A program made the translations under genes and the position numbers. Of a DNA stretch of 64,000 nucleotides, positions 6,938 through 14,818 are shown piece by piece; position 1 is the stretch's first letter; each line of letters starts with the position of its first letter. The stretch covers positions 558,001-622,000 of the forward strand of contig NZ_CP155071.1 in assembly GCF_039621855.1 (NCBI RefSeq), written 5' to 3'. Below the pieces are notes generated by a model. The model did no database searches, was not told the DNA's origin, and saw only the letters and a program-made list of their open reading frames with translations. The stretch is from Erwinia sp. HDF1-3R (GTDB taxonomy: Bacteria; Pseudomonadota; Gammaproteobacteria; Enterobacterales; Enterobacteriaceae).

Positions 6938-8602
6938 TTACTTCACAAAAGGAAGAACATAATCAAAATACTCTAATTGAGCAGTCCGAAAAACTTTCCA
7001 GTGCTTAGCATTAGCCGGTTCATCACGCTTGTTTGTATGAGTTAAAATAAGGCGTCTCTTTGCTCGCGAAACACCGACAAAAAACGCGCAGCGATTTTCT
7101 TCTTGTTTACCAAAGAAAGTCTCATTTTCTACAGCCATGATGACAACCGAATCAAACTCTAATCCTTTGCTTTTGTGAATGGTCAAAATTCGCACAGCTT
7201 GATCATCTACGAATCGTTTTAATGCGAGAGGTAACTCAGATTCTATTTTCAATAAATCTTTGATACGTTCTCTGACATCGCGAATAACCTGTTTCAGACG
7301 CTCATGGGACTCATAATCAGGAGATAATGCAACAAGCGTCTGTAAACCTATATGCTTTAAAAGAGCGCGACAAAATCTCCACCATTCAGAAAAGGGTGTT
7401 TCCGTTTCCTTTGCATCAGATACTTCCTTACGATGCTTTCTTATAAGTTGATCAAGACCTTTTCGTACGCTGGTCTGAATCTCTTCATCAGCAAAGGGAA
7501 CCAACAGGTTCATCAGGCGGATCCAGGCTTTAGGTTCCCGCTGTGCATAAAGACAGGACAGGTAATCAACGATTAAACGAGCCACTGGTTCAACCGTGAT
7601 GTCCTGCATTTGCTGTTCATTGCGGTAGGGAATTCCGCGCTGCTCTAACTCTCTGAAGAGGTGATCAGCATACAAATCTGGTTGCCTTGAAACCAGGACT
7701 GCAATTTCTGCTGGAGGTAGCTGCTCTTTATTTATCCATCCATCAATTAGGTCAGCGAGATAGATAGCTTCAGTTTGACTGTCTTCAAATTTCCAGGCAA
7801 AAACCTCCCCTTCGTCCCCTTCCAGTTGATCATCAGGCATTACAGAGTCAGGATCTAACTTACGAATAATTTCGTTCTGAACACGCAACAATGTTGGTTT
7901 TGAGCGGAAATTGCGATACATGTTTAGTGGCACCGCATTAAAGTCCTTTGTAAAGGACTGGAAAATGCCGTCCAGAGCACCTGCCCAAGCCATAATTTTC
8001 TGTTTTGTGTCACCGACTGCAGTCAGTCGAACTTTGGTTCCCTTAAAAGCAAGCTTCACCAAGTCATATTGTAAATTTGTGCAGTCCTGAAATTCATCAA
8101 GGAAAATGTCACTATAAGTTTGCCGGATTGCATTTCGGGCTATTTTTGACGTTTGCAATATTTTAATTGCATAGGGAACCAGATCGCCGAATGCTATTTC
8201 GTGACGAGACGCCCCGCTTTTCTTGTCTACAATGGTGTAACCAGCATCTAAGGCATATTCTCCCGTGAGTACCGGCCTAAATCGATCTATGATGCGCTTT
8301 GCAAATGCGTGAAAGGTAAAACTATCAAAGCGAGAAGCCAGATCCCGACCACACCTGCGTTCAACGCGTTCTGTAAGGTTTCTGCTGGCATCAACCTTAA
8401 ATGAGATCGCCAGAATCCTTTTGGGGTATCGACACGTTCCTGTTCGCAAAAGGAAGTCAGCACGCTGTGCAAGCATTTCCGTCTTACCTGCCCCAGGTCC
8501 GGCAGTTAGTGCCAGGCAACGTTTACGCGCTTTCGCTGCACGTTTCGCATTAGGTTCCAGCGTCAATCCATCTGCGGGCTGCCATTCTTCGACAGTAATC
8601 AT
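6938..8602 (-). CDS. gajB: UvrD/Rep-type helicase, second gene of a Gabija-type defence pair
   Basis: A 554-residue superfamily 1A helicase. Motifs in order: Walker A AGPGAGKTEM (about 33-42), motif II LDEFQD, motif III GDTKQKIMAWAG, motif IV YRNFRSKP, motif V TIHKSKGLEFDSVV and motif VI FVGVSRAKRRL. Its ATG overlaps the end of the OLD-family gene upstream by 4 bases, so the two are one operon. An OLD-type ATPase-nuclease followed by a UvrD-like helicase is the Gabija arrangement (GajA-GajB), which blocks phage. It is slightly longer than the Bacillus cereus protein. A repair or plasmid-maintenance role cannot be excluded from sequence alone. Confidence 0.75.
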   Translation of the reverse strand: MITVEEWQPADGLTLEPNAKRAAKARKRCLALTAGPGAGKTEMLAQRADFLLRTGTCRYPKRILAISFKVDASRNLTERVERRCGRDLASRFDSFTFHAFAKRIIDRFRPVLTGEYALDAGYTIVDKKSGASRHEIAFGDLVPYAIKILQTSKIARNAIRQTYSDIFLDEFQDCTNLQYDLVKLAFKGTKVRLTAVGDTKQKIMAWAGALDGIFQSFTKDFNAVPLNMYRNFRSKPTLLRVQNEIIRKLDPDSVMPDDQLEGDEGEVFAWKFEDSQTEAIYLADLIDGWINKEQLPPAEIAVLVSRQPDLYADHLFRELEQRGIPYRNEQQMQDITVEPVARLIVDYLSCLYAQREPKAWIRLMNLLVPFADEEIQTSVRKGLDQLIRKHRKEVSDAKETETPFSEWWRFCRALLKHIGLQTLVALSPDYESHERLKQVIRDVRERIKDLLKIESELPLALKRFVDDQAVRILTIHKSKGLEFDSVVIMAVENETFFGKQEENRCAFFVGVSRAKRRLILTHTNKRDEPANAKHWKVFRTAQLEYFDYVLPFVK

Positions 8603-10503
8603 TCTGGCAGTTCCGTGAGTTTGGTAATAATCGCATCAGCCAGCCTATCCAGTGAATCTGGCATGCTTATAAGTAGATCAGCATCATTTAGCTGAGTTAA
8701 CGCCTCAATGTGAGCTGCGGGTTTACTGCCGAGCTTGAAACGTTGGTGATAGGTATTAAAAAGCGCTAATTCATCATCCCTGTACTGAGATGAATCGTAA
8801 TGATTTTTTCCAAGAACAGCTTTTATAGTTGCATTGTCGGGCTTCTCTTCCTCAACGTTATAGGCTTCTGGGTACGCAAGTAACATTGCAAAGTCTAAAT
8901 CCATCGGGTAGGAGAAAAACACGCCGCGTTCTTCAAGCATGTCGAGATAATGTTCGGAGTCCCGAATTTTCTGTTTTTCATCATCCCATTTTGGAATTCT
9001 GTAAGGTTCAGGAAGTTTGTTACGTCTTTGACGTTTGGAAAACTGGTCATTTACGTACTTAATTCGCCCCCATCCTGCCCCATAGCGGGCTACATCAAGA
9101 TCGAGAAGTGTAAAAAAGGGGATCTTTAACGCTGTAAGTAATCGCCAGAAATGGTTTACATGCCGCCCCCCTAAAGGCGCTACCGTGATGGCTGACTCAT
9201 CAACGGGCGCCCCCTTGGCCTGAAGCAAGCGTGGCAGCACAATCTCTTGGCTATCACCTTCGCCAAGCACTACCAGCCGTGAAAAATAGATTTCCGGAAA
9301 CGCCTGGACAGCTTCCCTCACAAACTTATGTGCCTCATCAGTTTCATCAGGCAATTTAATACAAGTGACCTGCGTCTCTCGTGACTCATTCAGTCGAAGA
9401 TAACGTATTAACTCAGGTGCTACCCGGCGCAACATTGTGGGCGCATGCGTCGCAATGAGAGCTTGCGCATCCAGTTTTTCTGTCATGACATTTAGGGAGC
9501 TAACAATGCGGCCCAAGTAATGTGGTGAAAGGCTGTTTTCTGGCTCCTCAAGGGCTACCAGAGTGAAGACTGGTGGACGTAATTTATCGGGATCAAACGA
9601 TACATCTTCTTCTGCAAGAACAGCCCTGCCAATAGCCTGAGACGATAAGACAAGAGAAAGGTAAAGCATGGACTTTTGGCCATCGCTCAGCCTTGAAAAA
9701 TCGACAAATGAGCCATCGTGACCTGGGGTAAATGAAACCGACAGATGCCTTAACAGCGATTCAATTTCTGATGCGACAAAAGTAATTTTAGGGTCAGCAA
9801 AAAATTTACCTTTATGCAGCGTTGCCCACGTTGCTTTTAAACTCTCACTGAAAGCATTCACCGAGGGGTTTGCCGCAAGGCTGCCACTTATTTGATCTGT
9901 CAGCCCTTTAATCGTTTCGCGCTCAGCGTCCCAACGAACAGCGCGAAGTAAACGCCCTAGTAATGCATTCGCACCGTAAGTAATATGATCAGCGGGATCG
10001 CGTCTGGCAGGCAGATAGTGTACCTGGATATGATTACGTTCAGCGCGTGGAACCAGAGCGACATTCAGAGGCAAGTCATCTCCATCAACTTCCAGGACAT
10101 ATACCAAAGCGTCTTCAATATCTCCATCCAGCCCTATAGTCGCATTAAGACGAAAACGCACGCGCGGAACCCCACCCGGCTCGTCCAGTCGCATATGACT
10201 AAAATGGGGAGCTACGGTGCTGTTGTCCTCGTCATCTTCCAGTTCGGGAAACAGAAAATCAGCCTCTATCCACAGCTGGCGCTCAAGCGGAACCTCCTCC
10301 TCATCAAAGGGAATGTGGAAATCTGAACGCTGGATCCGCCTTAAGGCGGGGTCGAATGCGAAGAATCGACACAAAGCCTGGAGAACTACGGTTTTACCTG
10401 AACCATTAGGACCAATGATATATGTTATATCTTCAAGGCTCAGTTCGGTTGATTCATGTCCAAACGACTGAAATCCAGATAAACGAATCGTCTCAAGCTT
10501 CAT
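8599..10503 (-). CDS. gajA: OLD-family ATPase-TOPRIM nuclease, first gene of a Gabija-type defence pair
   Basis: A 634-residue protein. The N-terminal ABC-type ATPase has Walker A GPNGSGKT (about 32-39), signature-like LSDGQKSMLYLS, Walker B LVALEEPENSLSP and the switch His in IATHAP. The C-terminal TOPRIM domain has VVLGEGDSQEIV (catalytic Glu) and LLDLDVAR (DxD). This is a class 2 OLD nuclease; next to a UvrD helicase it fits GajA, a nucleotide-regulated DNA nickase. The first ATG (complement of 10501-10503) has GGGAGGCGC just upstream. It is cargo of the tRNA-Phe element, with no backbone-type leader in front. Confidence 0.78.
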   Translation of the reverse strand: MKLETIRLSGFQSFGHESTELSLEDITYIIGPNGSGKTVVLQALCRFFAFDPALRRIQRSDFHIPFDEEEVPLERQLWIEADFLFPELEDDEDNSTVAPHFSHMRLDEPGGVPRVRFRLNATIGLDGDIEDALVYVLEVDGDDLPLNVALVPRAERNHIQVHYLPARRDPADHITYGANALLGRLLRAVRWDAERETIKGLTDQISGSLAANPSVNAFSESLKATWATLHKGKFFADPKITFVASEIESLLRHLSVSFTPGHDGSFVDFSRLSDGQKSMLYLSLVLSSQAIGRAVLAEEDVSFDPDKLRPPVFTLVALEEPENSLSPHYLGRIVSSLNVMTEKLDAQALIATHAPTMLRRVAPELIRYLRLNESRETQVTCIKLPDETDEAHKFVREAVQAFPEIYFSRLVVLGEGDSQEIVLPRLLQAKGAPVDESAITVAPLGGRHVNHFWRLLTALKIPFFTLLDLDVARYGAGWGRIKYVNDQFSKRQRRNKLPEPYRIPKWDDEKQKIRDSEHYLDMLEERGVFFSYPMDLDFAMLLAYPEAYNVEEEKPDNATIKAVLGKNHYDSSQYRDDELALFNTYHQRFKLGSKPAAHIEALTQLNDADLLISMPDSLDRLADAIITKLTELPE

Positions 10504-10855
10504 GCGCCTCCCTAATTAGATTAATTAAAATTCTAAATCAATTGCTTAATCCACTTACCATCTAACAGCGATATTCTTTTAAACTCAGACAGGAATATGA
10601 TAATTACAGAATTTTCTTATTCCTTATGTTTTAAAAATTTTAATAACAGTTTTGATGAAAACATTAAAGTCATTTTTGTTAATCCAGTCATTAGTTTGAC
10701 CTGTTCCCTGTTGATTGACACACGACATTGTAAGCAAGATCTATGGCGACTTGAGCACGAACGTCTGCTGATCGCTCATAGCTGAACGGCAAATATCCGA
10801 TAGACTGCATGTGCCAGAGGCCAGTATTATTGGTATGTCGTGACCGAAGGACTAA
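10504..10855. other. Non-coding stretch between the defence operon and the LysR gene
   Basis: AT-rich sequence that must contain the promoter of the leftward defence operon. I see no start or SD worth calling and no strong hairpin. A 62-codon open frame on the plus strand lacks an SD and family resemblance. Confidence 0.45.
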
Positions 10856-11749
10856 TCAGTTAAAATATTCACATAATTCATCAATAAAAACCCTGTACCG
10901 GGTTTCGTTTGCCCGGGAAGCGTCATACAACAAATTCATCGCACGTTCGGGAATTCTGTAGACTTCCAGTATGGTAACGAGTTGTCCCTTTTTAACGGGT
11001 TGTTCAAGCCCTTTTTCATAACCAATCAGCACTCCCAGGCCTTTTAACGCTGCTTCGAGTATTGCCCCCCAGTCATTGATTGACAGCCGGGAATTTACTG
11101 TCACCTCTGTGAGGCTCTCTGCGCTGACGAAAGGCCATTGATGGGTTAGTCCCGCCGGCCACGGAGAAAAACCAAGACACGCGTGATGTTTCAGGTCTGA
11201 AGGATGCTCCGGCCAGCCATGTTCTGCCAGGTACTGAGGGGCTGCACATGCAATAAGCCGGTAAGCGGGCAATGGTTTTGCTGCAAGCCTGAGATTTTTG
11301 TCAGGTTCACCTATACGGATAACCATATCAAAACCCTCAGAGACCGGATTGATAACTTCATCGGACAGCGTGAGTTCAACACTCATCTGCGGATAACGGC
11401 GGAGAAACTGGCTTAAAAAATCCACCAGGGCATAGCGTCCGAATGTTACCGGCGCATTCAGTCGCAGCGTCCCGGATGGTATTTCTGCCGTTCCGCTGGC
11501 TTCCCTGTCCGCAGCATCAATGGCCTTCAGAATAGCCTCGCACCGTCTGTAGTACAGACTGCCTGCAGGAGTGAGGTTCTGCCTGCGTGTCGTTCTGTTC
11601 AGCAGACGTGTTTTCAGTTGTTTCTCCAGTGTCGCGATATGACGTGCCACCATTTGCGGTGACATGCTGAGTCTGTCTGCTGCGGCAACAAAAGAGCCTG
11701 TCTGCACTGCCGCAACAAAGGTCCGCATACCAGTTAGTTTATCCAGCAT
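10856..11749 (-). CDS. LysR-family transcription regulator
   Basis: A 297-residue protein from the ATG at 11747-11749 (complement), which has AGAGG seven bases upstream; a TTG two codons earlier is less likely. The N-terminal winged helix-turn-helix is clear (FVAAVQTGSFVAAADRLSMSPQMVARHI...LLNRTTR). The co-inducer domain follows (GTLRLNAPVTFGRYALVDFL; YRLIACAAPQYLAEHG). The sequence type is the CrgA/DmlR-like branch. It is divergent from the YciI-NIPSNAP pair, which it probably regulates, as is usual for LysR proteins. The effector is unknown. Confidence 0.9.
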   Translation of the reverse strand: MLDKLTGMRTFVAAVQTGSFVAAADRLSMSPQMVARHIATLEKQLKTRLLNRTTRRQNLTPAGSLYYRRCEAILKAIDAADREASGTAEIPSGTLRLNAPVTFGRYALVDFLSQFLRRYPQMSVELTLSDEVINPVSEGFDMVIRIGEPDKNLRLAAKPLPAYRLIACAAPQYLAEHGWPEHPSDLKHHACLGFSPWPAGLTHQWPFVSAESLTEVTVNSRLSINDWGAILEAALKGLGVLIGYEKGLEQPVKKGQLVTILEVYRIPERAMNLLYDASRANETRYRVFIDELCEYFN

Positions 11750-11750
11750 T

Positions 11751-11767
11751 AACAACCTCTGGTTGTT
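11751..11767. promoter_or_regulatory. Palindrome over the LysR gene's SD region
   Basis: A perfect palindrome AACAACC-TCT-GGTTGTT overlaps the Shine-Dalgarno region of the LysR gene in the divergent intergenic region. It is a candidate autoregulatory operator, or an RNA hairpin limiting LysR translation. Confidence 0.4.
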
Positions 11768-11816
11768 TCAGAAAGCAATATTGGTTCATTTTAAAAACTA
11801 AGGGTAATTATTATGC

Positions 11817-11831
11817 TTATGTTGTACATAA
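11817..11831. promoter_or_regulatory. Palindrome in the promoter region of the YciI-like gene
   Basis: TTATGT-TGT-ACATAA is a perfect 6+3+6 palindrome about 20 bases before the YciI-like start. It contains a plausible -10-like TACATAAT and could be the LysR-protein binding site. This is inferred from symmetry and position only. Confidence 0.4.
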
Positions 11832-11851
11832 TCTACAGGTAAGAGGCAATT

Positions 11852-12181
11852 ATGAGCATCTATGTCGTAAGAATGGATCATCCGGAAGGTACTGAGTGGA
11901 ATACCTTTGTTCGTGAACATGTGCTTTATCTGAAGGAGTTAATCAGAGAGGGGAAACTGTTAGCTTCCGGCCCACTGAAGAACACGCCGCTACGGGCTGG
12001 TTTTCTTGTTTTCAGGGCAGAAACGCTGGATGAAGTACATTCAATGATTAATGAGGATCCTTTCGCACGTGAAGCGCTCATTGAACACCTGGATGTTCAG
12101 GAATGGGACCCGTTGTTCGGCCAGCTCAGCAAGTTCTCAAGTCACATCACTGTCAGCGAACTGCAGGACCTGGTGGACTGA
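11852..12181 (+). CDS. YciI-like dimeric alpha/beta barrel protein
   Basis: 109 residues with the plan of the YciI family: an N-terminal strand IYVVRMDHP, HVLYLKELIREGKLLASGPLKN in the middle (the His and the ASGP stretch are typical) and the end SMINEDPFAREALIEHLDVQEWDP. Some YciI proteins are small-molecule enzymes or dehalogenase-like, but the substrate here is unknown. The ATG at 11852 has AAGAGGC upstream. It lies 31 bases before the NIPSNAP gene and divergent from the LysR gene. Confidence 0.85.
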   Translation: MSIYVVRMDHPEGTEWNTFVREHVLYLKELIREGKLLASGPLKNTPLRAGFLVFRAETLDEVHSMINEDPFAREALIEHLDVQEWDPLFGQLSKFSSHITVSELQDLVD

Positions 12182-12212
12182 GCAGGAGTCGTGGTGGAAA
12201 GGATAAAAAAAG

Positions 12213-12791
12213 ATTTATGAACTGTGCAGTATTCAGGCTTCGGCGCTCAACTTCAGGTCTGTTGCTGCGCGAGCTATGTCTGCCCCGGAAGCAGGTCTGC
12301 TGCTGGGGGGATGGCAGAGTGAAATTGGTGCGTTATTCCGGATTTCTTTGCTGCGTGCATGGCCCGGTCTGGTTGCGCAACGGGAAGCACATGAACAGCG
12401 GCTTCTCAGGACAGACGAGTCAGTCAGCCCCATTGAAAGCATCAGCTATGAATGTTTCAGTAAATTCCCGTTTCTGCCAGAAGTTACCGCTTTCCCTTGG
12501 GGAAAGGTTTTTGAAATGCGTATTTATTATTTGCATGCAGGTGGGTTAGCTCCAACCCTGAAGGCGTGGGAAAAAGCTTTAAACCCGGCTCATGAATATA
12601 CATCACATCTGGTGATCAATATGTATGCGCTGGATGGCCCTCCGCGCATTGTTCATCTGTGGTCTTTCGATTCACTGGAGCAACGCGCTGAATTACGGGC
12701 ACGGCATTACGCCCTTAATCTCTGGCCGCCAGAAGGAGGACCGGAACAGATAGCGCACGCCAGCAATACGATTCTGTTGCCACTCTACTGA
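12213..12791 (+). CDS. NIPSNAP-family protein with probable ATT start
   Basis: The reading frame contains two NIPSNAP half-domains. The first, IYELCSIQASALNFRSV, begins at 12213 and the second, FEMRIYYLHAGGLAPTLKAW, lies in the middle. The first ATG in frame (12276) would remove most of the first half-domain. Upstream, the frame is open only to a TAA at 12204-12206, leaving AAA AAG ATT TAT GAA. The ATT at 12213 is nine bases after GGAAAGGA (12196-12203), and homologues usually start M-I/F-Y-E-L. The ATT is therefore the best candidate start, or the start codon was lost. NIPSNAP proteins are small ferredoxin-like dimers of unclear chemistry. The gene is probably co-transcribed with the YciI-like gene. 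Confidence 0.6.
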   Translation: MYELCSIQASALNFRSVAARAMSAPEAGLLLGGWQSEIGALFRISLLRAWPGLVAQREAHEQRLLRTDESVSPIESISYECFSKFPFLPEVTAFPWGKVFEMRIYYLHAGGLAPTLKAWEKALNPAHEYTSHLVINMYALDGPPRIVHLWSFDSLEQRAELRARHYALNLWPPEGGPEQIAHASNTILLPLY

Positions 12792-13243
12792 CTGGTTGTC
12801 TCATACATGAAGTCCACAGCCTGGCGTGCATCAGCCAGTGAGAAAATGCGGCTATTTCTGGTGATTTCACATGAAGTAAAGGCCATCGAAATCCGTAGCA
12901 AGCAGGACAAAAAGTGAAAATAAATTAAACCAAGATATCACCTGTGTCCGCTTTTCTCAAAGCGGCCTTTCAGTTGCTTCAGCAGGGAGACCGTCAAAGT
13001 TTTCGAGATTTTCGGGGTTTCAGCCATCAGCTCAGGGATTCATGGGGACGCTCACCGTTATATTCAGCCAGCTCTCAGTGATTTCCCGGGATTCATGACA
13101 CCTTCAGGTTGCATAATCACATCCTCACGCTCCCGAACGAGAGCATTTTTTATTTATGTAGTAGGGTATCTGGTTTTTTATCGTAGTGAATGCTTCCCGC
13201 TGTCAGGCTGTTTTTTTCACATCTGCTACGACGGGAGAACACA
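12792..13243. other. Non-coding stretch at the right edge of the cargo block
   Basis: It contains an IS3-family transposase scrap (13027-13074, minus strand) and a 29-codon minus-strand open frame (12938-13027) that I cannot assign. Before the UvrD gene at 13244, CGTAG (13182-13186) can pair with CTACG (13226-13230), and TTCCCG (13194-13199) can pair with the SD region CGGGAG (13232-13237). These pairings exclude each other and recall the leaders at 2.3-5.5 kb. Confidence 0.4.
13027..13074 (-). pseudogene. Remnant of an IS3-family transposase (last about 15 codons)
   Basis: On the minus strand the frame reads ELAEYNGERPHESLS then stop. The YNxxRPHxSL motif marks the end of the integrase core of IS3-family transposases. 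A stop codon precedes it and no further transposase sequence or terminal repeats were recognised, so only a scrap survives. Confidence 0.55.
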
Positions 13244-14752
13244 GTGACCTGGAAAACAACAGCCGAACAAAACGCCATCATCGAGTGGAAGGGCAATCAT
13301 CTCGTTGTGAATGCCTTTGCCGGTACAGGTAAAACCTCCACGTTAGTGAACTACGCTGAAGCCAACCCGGAAAGTAAGATGCTTTACCTCGCCTATAATC
13401 GCGCTGTGCGGGATGAGGCTGAACGCAAATTCCCCTATAACGTAGAGTGTAAAACGTCGCATCAGCTTGCATGGGCCCGTTTCGGCAAGCATTTCCGTGA
13501 CCGGCTGACAGCCAGTCTGCGCATTACGGATGTGGCCAGAAAGCTCAATACCCGCCACTGGCCGCTGGCGCGGCTGGCGCTCAGCGGGCTGAACATGTTC
13601 CTCTGCAGTGCTGACCCCGAGCCGGGGCTGATACATCTGCCGTCTGAGGATGATCTCCACGGTCTCGATGCAGTTAAAATTCTGGGGGCAATCCAAATCC
13701 TCTGGTATGAAATGAGCCGTACTGATTCAGTCTTTCCCGTCACGCACGACACCTACCTTAAACTGTTCCAGCTCTCTCATCCTGACCTGTCAAAATGCTG
13801 GGACACCATCCTCTTCGACGAGGCACAGGACGCCAATCCGGTGACCAGTGCATTTGTACTGAATCAGCCCTGCCGGGTCATTCTGGTTGGCGACCGTTAC
13901 CAGCAGATTTACCGGTTTCGCGGGGCAGATAATGCACTCAGCGCTCCGCAGCTGGCGCAGGCTGACAGATTGTGGCTGACAGCGAGTTTTCGTTTTGGCC
14001 CTGAGGTCGCGCGGATGGCCAACATCCTGCTTGAACGTGCCGGAGAGGAAAAGCGCGTGACAGGTAACGGGGGGCAGGATGCTGTCGTCAGCAGCCTTCC
14101 GGCAGGGGCTGAACATATTGCTGTACTGAGCCGGACGGTATCCGGGGTGATCGGCAGCGCCTTAACTGCGAGCCTCATGGAGAAAAATGTCTTCTGGGTC
14201 GGAGGGATTGAAGGCTACAAAACGGAGGAGCTGGAAGACCTGTACTGGTTCTCCGCCGATATGCCTGAAAAGATGCAGTCCCCGCGCCTCAGCCGGGACT
14301 ACCGGGATTTTGATGAATACTGCTCAATAGCAAAAGCCACACAGGACGTGGAGATGAACCAGGCCATTCGTCTGCTCGATGACTTTTTCCCACTACCGCA
14401 AAAGCTGGCCATCATGCGCCGTCAGGTGGTAACCCATGAGAAAGACGCTCAGGTCACGGTTTCAACCGCACACCGCAGCAAAGGGCTGGAATGGCCTGTG
14501 GTCGTGCTGAGTGAGGATTTTACCGACATTACCGACCCGCTTCTTTCGCAGGATGACCGGCAGGATGAGACTAACCTGCTGTACGTGGCTGTCACCCGGG
14601 CCAGAAAAACACTTGTGCTTAACGAGCTGTTGCGCTGGCTCAGCGAGGCCGGCGAGGACGATGATGATAACGGCAGCGAAGCCGGTGAGGGCGATGATGA
14701 AAACGATGCCGTTATGCTCGGCGACACGGGAGAAACTTACGGGACTGAATAA
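13244..14752 (+). CDS. UvrD-like superfamily 1 helicase of the element backbone
   Basis: 502 residues from the GTG at 13244 (CGGGAG upstream); an ATG at 13190 would add 18 residues that resemble no family N-terminus. Motifs: Walker A FAGTGKTSTL, motif II LFDEAQDANP, motif III GDRYQQIYRFRGAD, motif V STAHRSKGLEWPVVV and motif VI YVAVTRARKTLVL. The C-terminus is a very acidic Asp/Glu/Gly-rich tail (from about GEDDDDNGSE). It is followed by the TraI_2-like gene and the integrase, so it is an element maintenance or transfer helicase and not part of the Gabija-type pair at 7-10 kb. Confidence 0.8.
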   Translation: MTWKTTAEQNAIIEWKGNHLVVNAFAGTGKTSTLVNYAEANPESKMLYLAYNRAVRDEAERKFPYNVECKTSHQLAWARFGKHFRDRLTASLRITDVARKLNTRHWPLARLALSGLNMFLCSADPEPGLIHLPSEDDLHGLDAVKILGAIQILWYEMSRTDSVFPVTHDTYLKLFQLSHPDLSKCWDTILFDEAQDANPVTSAFVLNQPCRVILVGDRYQQIYRFRGADNALSAPQLAQADRLWLTASFRFGPEVARMANILLERAGEEKRVTGNGGQDAVVSSLPAGAEHIAVLSRTVSGVIGSALTASLMEKNVFWVGGIEGYKTEELEDLYWFSADMPEKMQSPRLSRDYRDFDEYCSIAKATQDVEMNQAIRLLDDFFPLPQKLAIMRRQVVTHEKDAQVTVSTAHRSKGLEWPVVVLSEDFTDITDPLLSQDDRQDETNLLYVAVTRARKTLVLNELLRWLSEAGEDDDDNGSEAGEGDDENDAVMLGDTGETYGTE

Positions 14753-14818
14753 CTGGTTTTTTATGGTGCGGAGCAGGGAGGGTCATAATACTGAGCAGCC
14801 CTGTACCAGGAGAACATC

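Noticed and set aside
6938..10503. Reading the OLD/UvrD pair as PARIS, Zorya or a RecBCD-like system
   Set aside because: PARIS pairs an AAA protein with a separate TOPRIM effector and Zorya has membrane motor genes; here ATPase and TOPRIM are fused and followed by a UvrD helicase.
10597..10785. 62-codon plus-strand frame between the defence operon and the LysR gene
   Set aside because: No SD, AT-rich chance frame, no family resemblance.
12938..13027. 29-codon minus-strand ORF beginning MAETPKISK
   Set aside because: Too short to support and adjacent to an IS scrap; noted in the gap description but not called as a gene.
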